Part shown: in pieces, positions 12,285-21,999 of the stretch
Layout of the letters: each line of letters opens with the position of its first letter
Position numbering within the stretch: the first letter of the stretch is position 1
Assembly: GCA_012064415.1 (NCBI GenBank)
Contig: SSNU01000196.1
Location: forward strand, 140,796-204,795
Direction of reading: 5' to 3'
DNA: 64,000 nucleotides
Source: Gyrodactylus bullatarudis
Lineage: Eukaryota > Platyhelminthes > Monogenea > Gyrodactylidea > Gyrodactylidae
Position numbers and translations under genes: made by a program
Notes under the pieces: model-generated
Seen by the model: only the letters and a program-made list of their open reading frames with translations
Database searches by the model: none
What the model was told of the DNA's origin: nothing

Positions 12285-12600
12285 GGCTGATATGAAGTTG
12301 GGAATTTATGATTTTTACGAAAACCTCGATTTTTTCAAAAATTCGAAGATGTCAAAGATTTTTTGGAATTCTACTCATGTTCCCCACGATTAGTAGAAAA
12401 AAATTTACCAAGTTTGAACTGAAATTTTTATTGATTTCAAAGGGAGAGGGTGATCACAATAAGACAAGAAAACCAAATATAGCCGAAAAGTTTTTGAAAG
12501 ATTCACTATTTTTAGAAGTTTTTTCTTCAAATCGCAAAAGTGGGCAACATGAGTAGGATTCCAAAACATCATAGATTTCTAAATCTATACAAGTAGGTTT
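12285..12600. repeat. foldback family A, compact copy
   Basis: It starts TATGAAGTTGGGAATTTATG ATTTTTACG. TTTTTTGGAATTCTACTCAT at about 12358 is repeated inverted at about 12548-12574, so the copy folds back on itself. Confidence 0.6.
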
Positions 12601-12604
12601 AAAC

Positions 12605-13500
12605 GAATTCCTAGATTTTAATACTTTGGTCCACATACAATTGTATCGGAAAGTGCAGTCAATTGATAACATTGTCGACTTTAAAATCCATTTTGTATAT
12701 AGTAATTACTAATTAGAGTTTGACGAAATGTTTAGATGTCTATCCAAGAAAATAATTTTTGAATTTATAAATATAACTTGAAAAAACAAACAATTCTCTA
12801 ATCTTCCTCACTACCAACAAGGCGATAAAAAGGGTTTGAAATATCAGAGGAAATGGGAAGTCGATCTACTGTTTTTGTAAGCTTTGAATCATGGGGATAT
12901 CGACAGGAGTGAATAAAGGGACATGGCAACTAAATCATTCTTTCAAAATTAAATTGTATGAAAAATCCTGTCTTTCTATTTGATATGAAGAAAAAAAACA
13001 GTAAGCTGTCAAAAATATATATCATTGTTTCTCAACTTCAATTCTTCTCATGAACTACTCATTTTTGGTAGGAATTTTAGGAGTACTCTACTTTGGCAAT
13101 GGCCTGCTTGTCAATTTTCATTCCGTTAAAATTAAATTCCCAAGAAGCTACTCTAATCCTTCATATCCCAAATGAGAAAATTTGCAACGCTGATTCTGAA
13201 TCAGAATTCCTTTTTGTAAGCCGATTTATCATTTCAAAGATAATAGCGATTAAAATTGGCATTTTTTGTCTCTAAAACCAGTTATCTTCTAAATTATAAT
13301 TAATAAGGGATATCAAGCAGGAAATAGCATATTTGAAATCTACGGCTATTGTTTTACACTAGAAAGAACTTTTATTTTTTTCAAAGACCTCAGAAAATAG
13401 GATTTCAATAAAAAGATCTAAATATTTTTCAAATATTTGACACTCTTCTTTAAATAACTATGGTGTGCATCAGTGAAAAGATATCTTTATTGAATGAAAA
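12605..13500. other. anonymous AT-rich stretch
   Basis: No gene, family repeat or structured element was recognised in this interval apart from poly-A/T runs. Confidence 0.3.
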
Positions 13501-13648
13501 TGATTTTGGAGGTTGCTGACTAGAAGTCATGCTAGTTTAAAGAACGAACGAAAGTTGATTGGTGAGTAAAGCTTTATTTTCGTCGGTTCTCTTCGGACCA
13601 AACACCGACTTAATATATTTATATATATGAAAAAATTAAAGAACATAA

Positions 13649-13701
13649 TATATAAATATATTAAGTCGGTGTTTGGTCCGAAGAGAACCGACGAAAATAA
13701 A
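13649..13701 (+). promoter_or_regulatory. TATA-like box and AATAAA in LTR-like arm
   Basis: TATATAAATATA at 13649-13660 and AATAAA at 13696-13701 bracket the hammerhead-like core, the same order as at 14.0, 44.9 and 57.6 kb. Confidence 0.4.
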
Positions 13702-13715
13702 GCTTTACTCACCAA
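13673..13715 (+). ncRNA. hammerhead-like fold, copy C (right arm)
   Basis: Helix I UUGGU (13673-13677) pairs with ACCAA (13711-13715). The core reads CCGAAGA (13678-13684), so the usual U4 is C. The connector GAACCGAC (13685-13692) gives only a G-C closing pair. GAAA is at 13693-13696. Helix III is 13696-13700 with 13705-13709 (one A/C mismatch, loop AGCU), followed by C at the expected cleavage position 13710. A mirror copy lies on the minus strand at 13559-13601. The U4 change makes activity doubtful. Confidence 0.45.
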
Positions 13716-13989
13716 TCAACTTTCGTTCGTTCTTTAAACTAGCATGACTTCTAGTCAGCAACCTCCAAATATTTTCGAGGAAATCAGGCAACTTATGTCC
13801 GATGAAAATGATTTTGTTTATTATTTTAACCCAACTATTTTATCGTCCAGACCTTTTTAAATTAATGAATAATAATCCTTAAATAAAGAGCAAGTTGACA
13901 TAAAGATGAGAATTTATTATTTTTACAAAAAACTATATATTTTCCTTCTGATTTGAATTCATGAGGAATATTAGAGAGCAAGTAAATAA

Positions 13990-14031
13990 TAAGTGATAAA
14001 CATTTTATTTCGTCGGGTCTCATCAGACTTA
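13990..14031 (-). ncRNA. hammerhead-ribozyme-like fold, copy D (best match)
   Basis: Minus strand, 42 nt. Helix I UAAGU (14031-14027) pairs with ACUUA (13994-13990). The core CUGAUGA (14026-14020) is canonical. The connector GACCCGAC (14019-14012) forms only a G-C pair plus mismatches, so helix II is minimal. GAAA is at 14011-14008. Helix III AUAAA (14008-14004) pairs with UUUAU (14000-13996), loop AUG. C at 13995 is the expected cleavage nucleotide after AU. All core positions of a type I hammerhead, including A15.1-U16.1, are present. It lies inside an LTR-like promoter fragment. Confidence 0.55.
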
Positions 14032-14084
14032 ACCCCGGGCTTTTATACTTTAACAATGCAAAAAAATTTCTGCTCTTCCATTGG
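13990..14084 (-). promoter_or_regulatory. LTR-like promoter fragment (CCAAT, TATA, AATAAA)
   Basis: On the minus strand CCAAT is at 14084-14080, TATAAAAG at 14047-14040, then the hammerhead-like fold and AATAAA at 14009-14004. The order and spacing match those at 44.8 and 57.5 kb. No coding region is attached, so this is likely a solo or truncated terminal repeat. Confidence 0.5.
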
Positions 14085-14284
14085 TTAAAGAAATCCCTCA
14101 CTTTGGGACGGATGAGAGCACTGGTGTTCCTGTATCACTTTTGTCTCTCCAGTAGATTAGGGCCTTTCAACAATTCATTCATTAGTAACTGACCGCTGTT
14201 TCTCTTCCGTTTTCGCTTCATTAAGGATCAGAAGATGTGCTTTTATTATTAAAAGTTTTATAAACTCGTCTTCATCTATTACCT

Positions 14285-14657
14285 CCTCCTACAATCTCAG
14301 AAATAAAAACTATAATCATCTTATCTTATTGTCGTCTTTTAGACAATTAGACGCTAAATTCAATCTTTGAGATTGTAACAACGCCCATGATCTTAAATCT
14401 ATTATGTTACATATATTAGATCAAAAATAGATTATTCAAAATCTCTCTTATACTCTTCCTTACATTTATAAATGTCAAAATCCAGTTTGGTCTTCGATTT
14501 AATGCTCAGATTCATTTAGATAATTGACTTTATTGAACAAATTCATCTTGACTTAATCTGTATTGTATTCTTATGTCCTTGTAATTTTAACCTTATATGA
14601 ATAATTATTTATAACCATATTTACTTACATAGAAATAAAATATTTCTAACAAAAAAT
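14285..14657 (+). mobile_element. LINE copy, 3' remnant
   Basis: Degenerate C-terminal coding (YNLRNKNYNHLIL, then CNNAHDLKSIM) with stops, a 3' UTR, and the family 3' end TTTCTAACAAAAAA at about 14644-14657. Confidence 0.7.
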
Positions 14658-14684
14658 AAGGGTTTGCTCATATATTTTCTCTCT

Positions 14685-14785
14685 GTCGATTTTTCGGATT
14701 TCGAATATGCACCAAATTTCTACTTGTTCAACGCTCGAGATTAAATTTTTTATCGATTCCGAAGATTTGAAGCAAGTAAATGCTG
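14685..14785 (+). repeat. foldback family B fragment
   Basis: TTTCGAATATGCACCAAATT, TTCAACGCTCGAG and ATCGATTCCGAAGATTTGAA correspond to successive parts of the left arm at 6830-6915. Only about 100 bp is retained. Confidence 0.5.
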
Positions 14786-15515
14786 AAAAACATAGTAATG
14801 TATAATATCACAGTTTTCTGAAGACCTGCTAATTCAACTAAATCAGTTCATGAAAATATTTCAAAGGCTTAGTTTTTTTGAAATTTTAAAATTCTTTTCA
14901 TAAAAAATACGCAATAATAATAAGCACAGGATCATGTCCCATTTTTCCTGGAACACAGCACTTTCTAGGTTTACTAATACAATCAAGTTAAATGAGCTTA
15001 ATCAAGATGTGATTGAGAATATAGAAGTTCATATTGAGCAGTAATCTAATATTTTTGAAAATGATATCATGATTCTCTAAGAAATGCATTTTCGATCAAT
15101 TCTCATTATCTTTCTTCAAAATCCAATCTTTAAGTTCTATAAAAAGCTTTGTCCAACAGATTGAATCCCTTTGTTATAGTTGTAACCAGAATGATTTCGA
15201 ATTAAATTTCTTAAATATTTTTCAAAGAAAATTCAAATAGACATTAGAAAAAATAAGAGCTATACTCATAAGTAGTCCCAAATCTTTTTGAAAAAATTCA
15301 ACAAGTAGCCATTACAGAAGTAGACCCAAACTAATATTTTTGAAATGAAAAACATTATATTGAAATTAAAACATTAGATGCATAAAAATAAAAAATGTAA
15401 GTTCAAAACTCTAAGCCGAAAAATTTAAATAAATGAAATTCAGTTGGCACTAATTTTGAAGTACGGTAACTTCTACTAAGGGGCTACTTCTGAGATGAAA
15501 TTTCCAATATGAAAC
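14786..15515. other. anonymous AT-rich stretch
   Basis: No gene recognised. Part of 15318-15385 (GAAATGAAAAACATTATATT) resembles the sequence just inside the 3' end of the minus-strand LINE at 31265, so a LINE 3' UTR scrap may be present. Confidence 0.3.
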
Positions 15516-15520
15516 TAAAG

Positions 15521-15628
15521 CTAGTTAAAATGAAGATGGGAATTTATGATTTTTACAAAATTCGATTTGTTGATGAAAAAATGGAGAATGTTGTAAAAAT
15601 TATAATTCTCCATCTTCATATTAACTAG
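15521..15628. repeat. miniature foldback of family A
   Basis: A 37-bp arm (15521-15557: CTAGTTAAAATGAAGATGGG then AATTTATGATTTTTACA) and its imperfect inverse (15592-15628) enclose only 34 bp. The ends are those of the large foldback at 39522-40256, so this is an internally deleted relative. Confidence 0.75.
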
Positions 15629-15754
15629 GTGTGGTTTTGGAAATTTGAAAATAAAATTTTGGGAATTGAGACTACTTTCGAGAAAAAACCCGAAAAATGA
15701 TTAATTCAGGTAATGAAATTAAATAAAATCATATTCCTTCATAATATTTAAATA

Positions 15755-16507
15755 GCCATGTGATGATGGTGTGTAATCCTTTTGTCATGAATCTTAATAT
15801 GTATTTTTTAACAAAAAGGATGCAATATGTTACTTACAACACAACTAATAGCAAACTTGTTAAGATAAACTCTGGGGTACCCCAAGGTTCTGTACTATTG
15901 GCCCTCTTCTTTTTAATCTTTGCTTCGCTGATATTCAGCTGTCTGAGGATATTGAGGGTGTCCTGTTAAAATATGCCGACGATCTAAAATTCGTCTTTAG
16001 AATAAATAATGCTTTTGACATTATAAAAATAAATCATAACTTCTCTCTTCTTAAAGATTGAGGCCATGGGGTTCTATATCAATAGAGATAAATGCAAAAT
16101 TATGCTCCCATCTGGTCTCCCTGCAACTCTCATGGAATCGCTTCTACTTCCTGGAGAAATTGTCTCCTCAACTTTGGATCAAGCTTTCAGTATGTCATCT
16201 AATTTAAAATTATATCCTCTCATTAACATCCCTAGAATAAATACTCAAATATATTTTATAAGAAAACTCTCTAAATCCAGTGAAGTATGACTAAAAGCTC
16301 ACAAGTCACTGGTATTTCCTCTTTTCGATTACATGTTCCCTCTTCTACCTAATTTGAATAATGCTCAATCTCTAACAATTGAGCGGGTGCAATATAGATT
16401 TCTACATTCTCTATATCCCCATCTGGACTCGTACAATGTGCTTATCTCGATCTCAGGGAATAACCCGCTCTGGGTTCGCAGATTTATAGTTTAAAAATTT
16501 TCTGAGT
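15755..16507 (+). mobile_element. LINE copy with reverse-transcriptase remnant
   Basis: A degenerate reverse transcriptase: INSGVPQGSVL near 15871, the catalytic YADD at 15972-15983, NRDKCKIMLPSGLPATLMES from 16083, and the C-terminal block NPLWVRRF near 16470. Several frameshifts and stops interrupt it. It is truncated at 16508 by a minus-strand LINE 3' end. Confidence 0.85.
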
Positions 16508-17028
16508 CTTTTTTTTGTTAGAAATAAATCTGTATTGAAAAAAGTAAAAAGAAATTAAAGATAAAATCTGTACAAAAGCGTAGAAGTTTAAAATAATAAT
16601 GATATGAGTAATACATCTTGGTTCGGTTAAAAAATAAAGAATAAAAAGAATAGATAGATTCAATCTTTGTTTTTGTTCGTTTTTGATAACAAGTCTGAAA
16701 ATTCAATTCGAAATCATTCTGGTAAAATCTCAATAATGTAGATCAGGATATAAATGTATTTCAGAATAATCGATTTTTGATCTTATATGATCCATAACAC
16801 ATTTTACTGAGTATAGATTCGAACAGTTAGCTAAGTCATATTTTGAGTTAAGATAATTATAGAATGAGAGTAATATATTATCCTCAAAGGAGGTATTTCT
16901 TAAGTTATATGCTTGTTCAATTTTAATAGATGACTCATTGAATATTTTAATTATGAATGCGTATCTCCGTATCCATAGTGGATTGAGCCCTGACACTAAG
17001 ATACGAGCGTTGTATGAATTTAAATCAG
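16508..17028 (-). mobile_element. LINE copy, 5'-truncated
   Basis: Its 3' end is TTTTTTTGTTAGAAATAAA at 16510 (plus-strand view). The minus frame 16996-16730 encodes SGLNPLWIRRYAFIIKIFNE, YNLRNTSF and HIRSKIDY ending DLHY, intact over 89 codons. The coding homology extends a little further, to about 17028 (PDLNSYNARI), where it meets a plus-strand copy head to head. Confidence 0.85.
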
Positions 17029-17033
17029 GATTT

Positions 17034-17535
17034 TTTTTTTAGACAAGAATTAAATCAGGATAAATTGAATATAAGAAACCACTTTGAGTTCTCTCTAGTT
17101 CTCGTGCTTGATCAATGGTCTTATTCTATTTCTGAGAATAAATATAACCTAAGGAATTCTAAATATGAATCTAATTACTTATTATCTACTTTCAATACCA
17201 CTAAATTAAAATATGATCTCTCTGATTTAATGACTTGACTAATCTTAAATGAGTCATGTCTCACATTAGATCTGAATTGGACTACACTTAGTCTTTACTC
17301 TACTCATATCTTCATTGACCAGATGATTTTCGTTTTGCTTGCAGACACTAGTTTTTCATATTTAATACATTTTTTGATAACTTTTTACACTCTCCAAATT
17401 GATGAATTTGATTGTAAATTATTTTTATCTATTTATTTCTTTTGCATTTTTTAATGAGAACTTCTACAAAGATTATATTATATTTATTTTTAATTATTAT
17501 TTTATTGAAATATAAGTGATTTGCCTAACAAAAAA
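17034..17535 (+). mobile_element. LINE copy, 5'-truncated
   Basis: The frame encodes ENKYNLRNSKYESNYLLS, then a frameshifted HIRSELDY-type tail. The 3' UTR (GCTTGCAGACACTAGTTTTT) is shared with 43912-44128, and the copy ends GCCTAACAAAAAAA at about 17523-17536. Confidence 0.8.
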
Positions 17536-17595
17536 ATGATAATATTATCTTTGGATTAAATCAAGTGATCACTGATCAATGATCAGTTATACTTT
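17466..17595 (+). repeat. 130-bp direct repeat, left copy
   Basis: 17466-17595 matches 17916-18045 with about four differences. The two copies flank a 5'-truncated minus-strand LINE. The repeated unit contains the 3' end of the older plus-strand LINE. Confidence 0.9.
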
Positions 17596-17915
17596 TTTGT
17601 TAGAATAAAATCTATATTGAAAAATAAGAAATGCAACAAAATACTAATTGAGAATACAAATAAATAGTAAATCATTCAATGGTTTATCATTATAAGGATG
17701 CAAACATAGTCTTGTAAGAGTTTTTGATTGCGATCGAATTGGCTTTTGGAGTAGAACATCTTCGATGGTTTAGTTTTGGATGTAAATCTGAAAATTTTAA
17801 TCGAATAGCACTTGGTAGTTTCTACTTAATGAAGATCAGGATATAGGAGAGAGTAAGTGTAGTCGATCTTAGATCGAATATGTTTCATAATATTTTTAAT
17901 CGAGTTTAGGTTGTC
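17596..17915 (-). mobile_element. LINE copy flanked by 130-bp direct repeats
   Basis: The 3' end TTTTTTGTTAG is at 17593-17603. Coding on the minus strand ends SIKNIMKHIRSKIDYTYSLL then YPDLH and stop near 17860. It is only 320 bp long. Confidence 0.85.
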
Positions 17916-18045
17916 ACAAAGATTATATTATATTTATTTGTAATTATTATTTTATTGAAATATAAGTGATTTGTCTAACAAAAAAATGATAATATTTTCT
18001 TTGGATTAAATCAAGTGATCACTGATCAATGATCAGTAATACTTT
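17916..18045 (+). repeat. 130-bp direct repeat, right copy
   Basis: Partner of 17466-17595. It runs from ACAAAGATTATATTATATTT to ATCAGTAATACTTT and includes a second copy of the LINE end TGTCTAACAAAAAAA. Confidence 0.9.
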
Positions 18046-18269
18046 AAGCTTGCTTTTAAAGATAATCAGACTGAAAATTGAAGATGATTAATAATTATTA
18101 TCTTGTTATAAACAGTGGTATTTTTAGACATGAATTATCTAAACAGAAAATATCTTAATCTTCCCTCATAAATAAGTCCTATTAAATGTGAAAGAAAGCT
18201 CAGATTTTATAATCTTGAATACTATTTGAATAATCACAATGTAGAATTTACAGTGTTTTTAAACAAAAA

Positions 18270-18490
18270 ACCTACTAGCTAGGTGTGGTCACTATAGGGG
18301 ACGAAACTCATCTACATCTGCCACCGTGAGTTGAATACTTCTTAACCCTCTTATAGAATTCTAACATCTAGGTGTCAGATGTTAGGTCCTACCTTCTTGG
18401 TAGGACTAAAGAATACCTCACAAAAATCCGACCGGGTAGGGAGGAATACACCGTATATTCTAGGTGTATGCGTGACTATACCATATGTTG
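18270..18490. other. GC-richer island with three perfect hairpins
   Basis: Hairpin 1: CTAACATCT (18361-18369) with AGATGTTAG (18377-18385). Hairpin 2: GTCCTACC (18386-18393) with GGTAGGAC (18399-18406). Hairpin 3: ATACACC (18446-18452) with GGTGTAT (18463-18469). CTAGGTGT recurs at about 18278, 18368 and 18461. No protein is recognised in any frame. It could be a structured RNA or the core of an unrecognised repeat. Confidence 0.45.
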
Positions 18491-18775
18491 TCATTATTAT
18501 TTTTTATCCTTCAAATTCATAATTATTACTAACTTTGAAGCCTCAGAACTTTGGCTATTTAAAAGGTAGAATGTTGAGCGACCCATCAAATCAAAGCAAA
18601 AATCCTATAGAATTCAGTTGAAATTCTAAAATTATTCGCCTAATAAATAAAACGTAATTAAATAAAAGATTGAGATTGACTGTTTTACGATCAGATAGGT
18701 TCTCAAAACAAAAAAACTTCGATTTTGAACTGAAAATGTTTATTTATTTGCTGAGCAATACTAAAGAATGCGAAA

Positions 18776-18947
18776 GATGTGGCGTAGTGGTAACTCTCTC
18801 ACCTCTCATTCGGACCCTCTTACTCTCGGTCCTAGGTTCAAACCCTCCCACACCGGGCACATGGAATACTCTTTCCCTGTTCCTTTATTTGTACAAATCA
18901 TTTCTATGAATAGATATAATTATATAATATAATTTCAAAAAAAAAAA
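18776..18947 (+). mobile_element. tRNA-derived SINE, copy 1
   Basis: The head is tRNA-like: GATGTGG (18776-18782) can pair with CCACACC (18849-18855), an A-box-like TGGCGTAGTGG lies at 18780-18790 and a B box GGTTCAAACCC at 18835-18845. A unique body and a TTTCAAAAAAA tail follow. Two other copies share the head, body and tail, which excludes a lone tRNA pseudogene. Confidence 0.85.
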
Positions 18948-18949
18948 TT

Positions 18950-19560
18950 CTTTCAAGAAAGATCATTGCTAAAATTAGATATTTTTAAACTAATTTAACT
19001 CTTATAAAATATGATTCTTCTGTACTTTATACATCATAATGTATGAGACTTGTTATTAAAAGTTAATAAAACTTGACTCTACTTTGGAGATAATAAAAAG
19101 TGGAATGTACAGCGTTTAACAAAAAAAATATTTGGCAAATTTTCAACATTTTTCTTTATATTGAAAATACGCATTGTAATAAAATCTTTTGGCTCCGTAG
19201 ACATAATAAAAAATGGTAATCTGGGTTCATAAAAAAAATATCGTATTATTATGACCCAATTATGAAATCTTCACTTGACATGAGCAAGTGAGTGAACCCT
19301 TTCGGAGTCAATTGGCATAATTTGGAGCAACAAACCTTTCATGTGACCCCTATCATGTAGGTGTATTTATGTTTGACCCCTATATTTCATCGATGCATTG
19401 AAATGGGAATTTTATTGACCCCTGATCGCCTAATGATTGGCCATAAAAAGGCAACTGCATGTTCAATGCGGGACTTAATTATTTGAGGCTTTTTTATATT
19501 TTTTCAATACAGTACTGTAATTTCCATGATTTAAAATAAAATTCAATTAGAGCTAGTCTT
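18950..19560. other. unassigned stretch
   Basis: No gene recognised. At 19300-19480 the sequence is richer in GC and has TGACCCC at 19344-19350, 19374-19380 and 19416-19422. This may be an eroded repeat. Confidence 0.3.
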
Positions 19561-19565
19561 GATTT

Positions 19566-19700
19566 TTTTGTTAGACAATGTATTTATTGATATATAAAAA
19601 AATTAATTTTAAAATGAATATAAAGACTCTGTATAAAAAATTAGAGTTAAATTTATCATTACGGAGATTATAGCTACTACTTTGAGCTGGGGAATAAGTT
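19566..19700 (-). mobile_element. LINE 3' end
   Basis: TTTTTTTGTTAGACAATGT (plus view) is the complement of the family 3' end, followed by 3' UTR-like sequence with no coding remnant. Confidence 0.5.
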
Positions 19701-19744
19701 TCTTTCTTTTATTAGAATAAAAATCTTATATTTAAATATGAAAA

Positions 19745-19885
19745 TAAAATGTGTATGTTACCGGTAATCTTGTTTAACTGGATTTCAGTTAATCTTGTTA
19801 CTCGGTTTCAAAATTATCTGATGGTCTCATGAATCCCGGGAATCTTGTTACTAGTAACAAGTTTAACTGACAATAACTAATTTTT
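19745..19885. repeat. repeat family Y fragment
   Basis: GTTACCGGTAATCTTGTTTA and GTTACTAGTAACAAGTTTAA correspond to inverted and direct motifs at 29850-30040, 44615-44775 and 45840-45950. Confidence 0.45.
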
Positions 19886-20158
19886 TGACTTTCAGAATTT
19901 AGAAAGAAAAATCACTCAGTTTATTCATAAGTTATAGGATTTTTTCAGAATCTCTTTTCAAAAGTGTTACACATCAATAGAACCTTCAAATATAATAAAT
20001 TTTAATTCCAAGTACCATCATCTTGTGACGTATCCAATGAGACATACAATATATCAGAATTGAATCAGGAAATAGTCATAGGCCATCTAGAGAACCAAGC
20101 CAAGATACTTTTGCAAACCAAAAGGACATTCAAAGGACACCAAAGGAGAAAATGTTTT

Positions 20159-20480
20159 AGTGAAAGTATCGGAATTTGATCGATCAAAACTCGATTTCAA
20201 AAATTATTATGTGTAATACTTGAAGTTATAGAAATTTTCTACAAGGTCGGAACTAAGACAGGAATGATTGAAGGTCTTTATTCAGCAAATTAACTGACTA
20301 GGGTCGATGAAAATTTCTTGTCAATCGAGGAAGTTCCTGAACTTATTTATTCAGTACAAAGAATGAAAAGTCTCCATTCATTTGTAAATGACCAAGGCTT
20401 CTTCAAGTGTGACTGCAGAACAAAATGTGATACAATAAAAATGTAAATGCAGAAAAGAAGGCCGTTTGTGCAATTCAAGG
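20159..20480 (+). pseudogene. integrase C-terminal remnant with Cys cluster (KRBA2/SCAND3-like)
   Basis: Translation in pieces gives VKVSEFDRSKLDFKNYYV, then FYKVGTKTGMIEGLYSAN, then EEVPELIYSVQRMKSLHSFV and NDQGFFKCDCRTKCDTIK, and after a one-base shift CKCRKEGRLCNSRC. The DR(A/S)K block, the Y-(K/L)-G-T-K-x-G motif and the C-x-C...C...C-x-C...C...C cluster are known from the C-terminal part of KRAB-A-domain-protein-2/SCAND3-like proteins derived from Ginger/Gypsy-type integrases. There are two in-frame stops and at least two frameshifts. No catalytic core is visible upstream. Confidence 0.6.
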
Positions 20481-20519
20481 TGTTTTTTCCTTCAAAGAAT
20501 TAATGGCGATGAAAGTAGA

Positions 20520-21198
20520 GATATGGTTCAATAGAAAATCTAGTGTCTGAAGGTAAATCATTAATCATCTGGCAGTTATTGCTTAATGTAGATAAGAGCA
20601 GAGAAGAGACTTAGAATAATCGAGGTTAGATCTGATGTGCGACATGACTAATTTAAGATCAGTCAGGTTTTCACAATCAGATAATTTGTATTTTGAGAAT
20701 ATTTTATTGAAAGAATTCAACAAAAAATTAGGATTAGAAAAATTGCATTTCTAAGAGAATAATTACTATTCACTGTAGAATAAGATTCAGTGAATTTTTT
20801 AACTAAAAATGCATATATCCGAACCCAGAGCGGATGAAGCCCTGAGACAGTAATGAGTGCATTGTAAGAGTCTAAATGGGGAAAAATTGAATGAAGAAAT
20901 CTATATTGGATACGTTCAATAGATAGACATTGGGAATTATTTAAATCAGGCAAGAGGGGGAAAGTGTAGTCGAAAAGCGGAAAGACCAGTGATTTGTAAG
21001 CTTTTAGTCTTACTTCACTGGACAAGGAGAATTTTTTAATAGAGTAAATAAGTGAATTTATTCTAGATAAGTTTGACAATGGGTCTAATTTTAAATTTGA
21101 TGTTATACTGAAACCGAGGTCAGAAGTAAAGTAAAATGTATAGCTACTATAAGTTTCCGAGAATTTTTTCACCAAGAATGCATATCTGCGAACCCAGA
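20520..21198 (-). mobile_element. nested LINE copies
   Basis: The minus frame 21175-20717 starts with a scrap of one copy (KKFSETYSSYTFYF; just upstream LWVRRYAFLV) and then enters another copy at TSDLGFSITSNLKLDPLSNL, continuing through SGLHPLWVRIYAFLVKKF and NYSLRNA. The reading then shifts and ends LSDCENLTDLKLVMSHIRSN and DYSKSLL near 20590. Two insertions are therefore fused here. Confidence 0.8.
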
Positions 21199-21735
21199 GT
21201 GATTTTTTTTTTGTTTGAAATAAGTTCTGTATTTATTTAAAGTGAAATTCAATATAAAATATGTACAAAGATAAATAAAGTTTAAATACATTGTGAATCT
21301 CGTTGTAGTCTGTAAAATAAAATAATGAATAATTAAAATCTTGGAGTCTTTGTAAATAAGTGTGATAAATTGAATCTGAAAATTTAAATCGAAAATTATT
21401 CTGGTGGCAACTCAATAATGAAGATCTGGATATAAGAGTGTTTTGGTATAGTCAATTTTAGATCTTATGTGGGTCATGATGCATTTAATTGAATATAGAT
21501 TTGTGCAATTTGATAAGTCATATTTTGAATTTAGATAGTTGTAAAAGGCAAGAAGATAATTATTTTTAAACGATGCATTTCTCAGGTTATAGGATTGTTC
21601 TATTTTAATCGAATGCTCGGTGAATTGTTTAACAATAAAAGCATATCTGCGGACCCATAATGGATTAAGACCCGACGATGAGATGCGGGCATTGTAAGAG
21701 TTTAAGTCAGGGAAAATTGCTTGAAGCCCCGAGAC
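21199..21735 (-). mobile_element. LINE copy inserted into an older LINE
   Basis: The 3' end TTTTTTTTTGTTTGAAATAAG lies at about 21205. The minus frame encodes AIFPDLNSYNARISSSGLNP through HIRSKIDYTKTLLYPDLHY (ending 21412). At both edges the older copy resumes (NALISVSGL at 21759-21735; LWVRRYAFLV below 21199), so the insertion is dated relative to its host. Confidence 0.8.
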
Positions 21736-21789
21736 GGAGATAAGTGCATTAATCTTCATTAACCAATTGATTTTCGAATTTCTTGCAGA

Positions 21790-21999
21790 CTCTAGTTCTC
21801 AGGCTCTACTATTGCTCAAATTTCTACAACTCGAGAGCCTTTACCTTATTTTATGACTTAACATTTTAACATTTCATAATTGTACTGATCAATTTATCCA
21901 TTTTAATTATTGTATTTTATTTCTATTTGTACAAGCAGATTTCGTTATAATTTGTATTTATATTTTCAATTCAATATAAGATTTTTTTTCTAACAAAAA
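21790..21999 (+). mobile_element. LINE 3' UTR copy
   Basis: From GCTCAAATTTCTACAACTCG to TTTTTTTTCTAACAAAAAAA. The same UTR recurs at 29350-29521 and 32888-33066, defining a subfamily. Confidence 0.75.

Larger units (their letters stand above)
13505..13769. repeat. perfect 122-bp inverted repeat with 21-bp spacer
   Basis: The arm 13505-13626 is the exact reverse complement of 13648-13769; the spacer is 13627-13647. Each arm, read outward from the centre, carries a TATA-like run (13649-13660 in the right arm), a hammerhead-like core (13673-13715) and AATAAA (13696-13701). It therefore looks like two mirror-image pieces of one LTR-like promoter. I found no mismatch by base-by-base comparison. 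Confidence 0.95.

Noticed and set aside
18776..18860. A functional tRNA gene
   Set aside because: The head is followed by a body and poly(A) tail shared with two other loci, and the D and anticodon arms do not fold normally, so it is a SINE.
19344..19422. Three TGACCCC motifs as a nuclear-receptor response cluster
   Set aside because: Spacing is irregular (30 and 42 bp) and no gene lies nearby; a degraded repeat is as likely.
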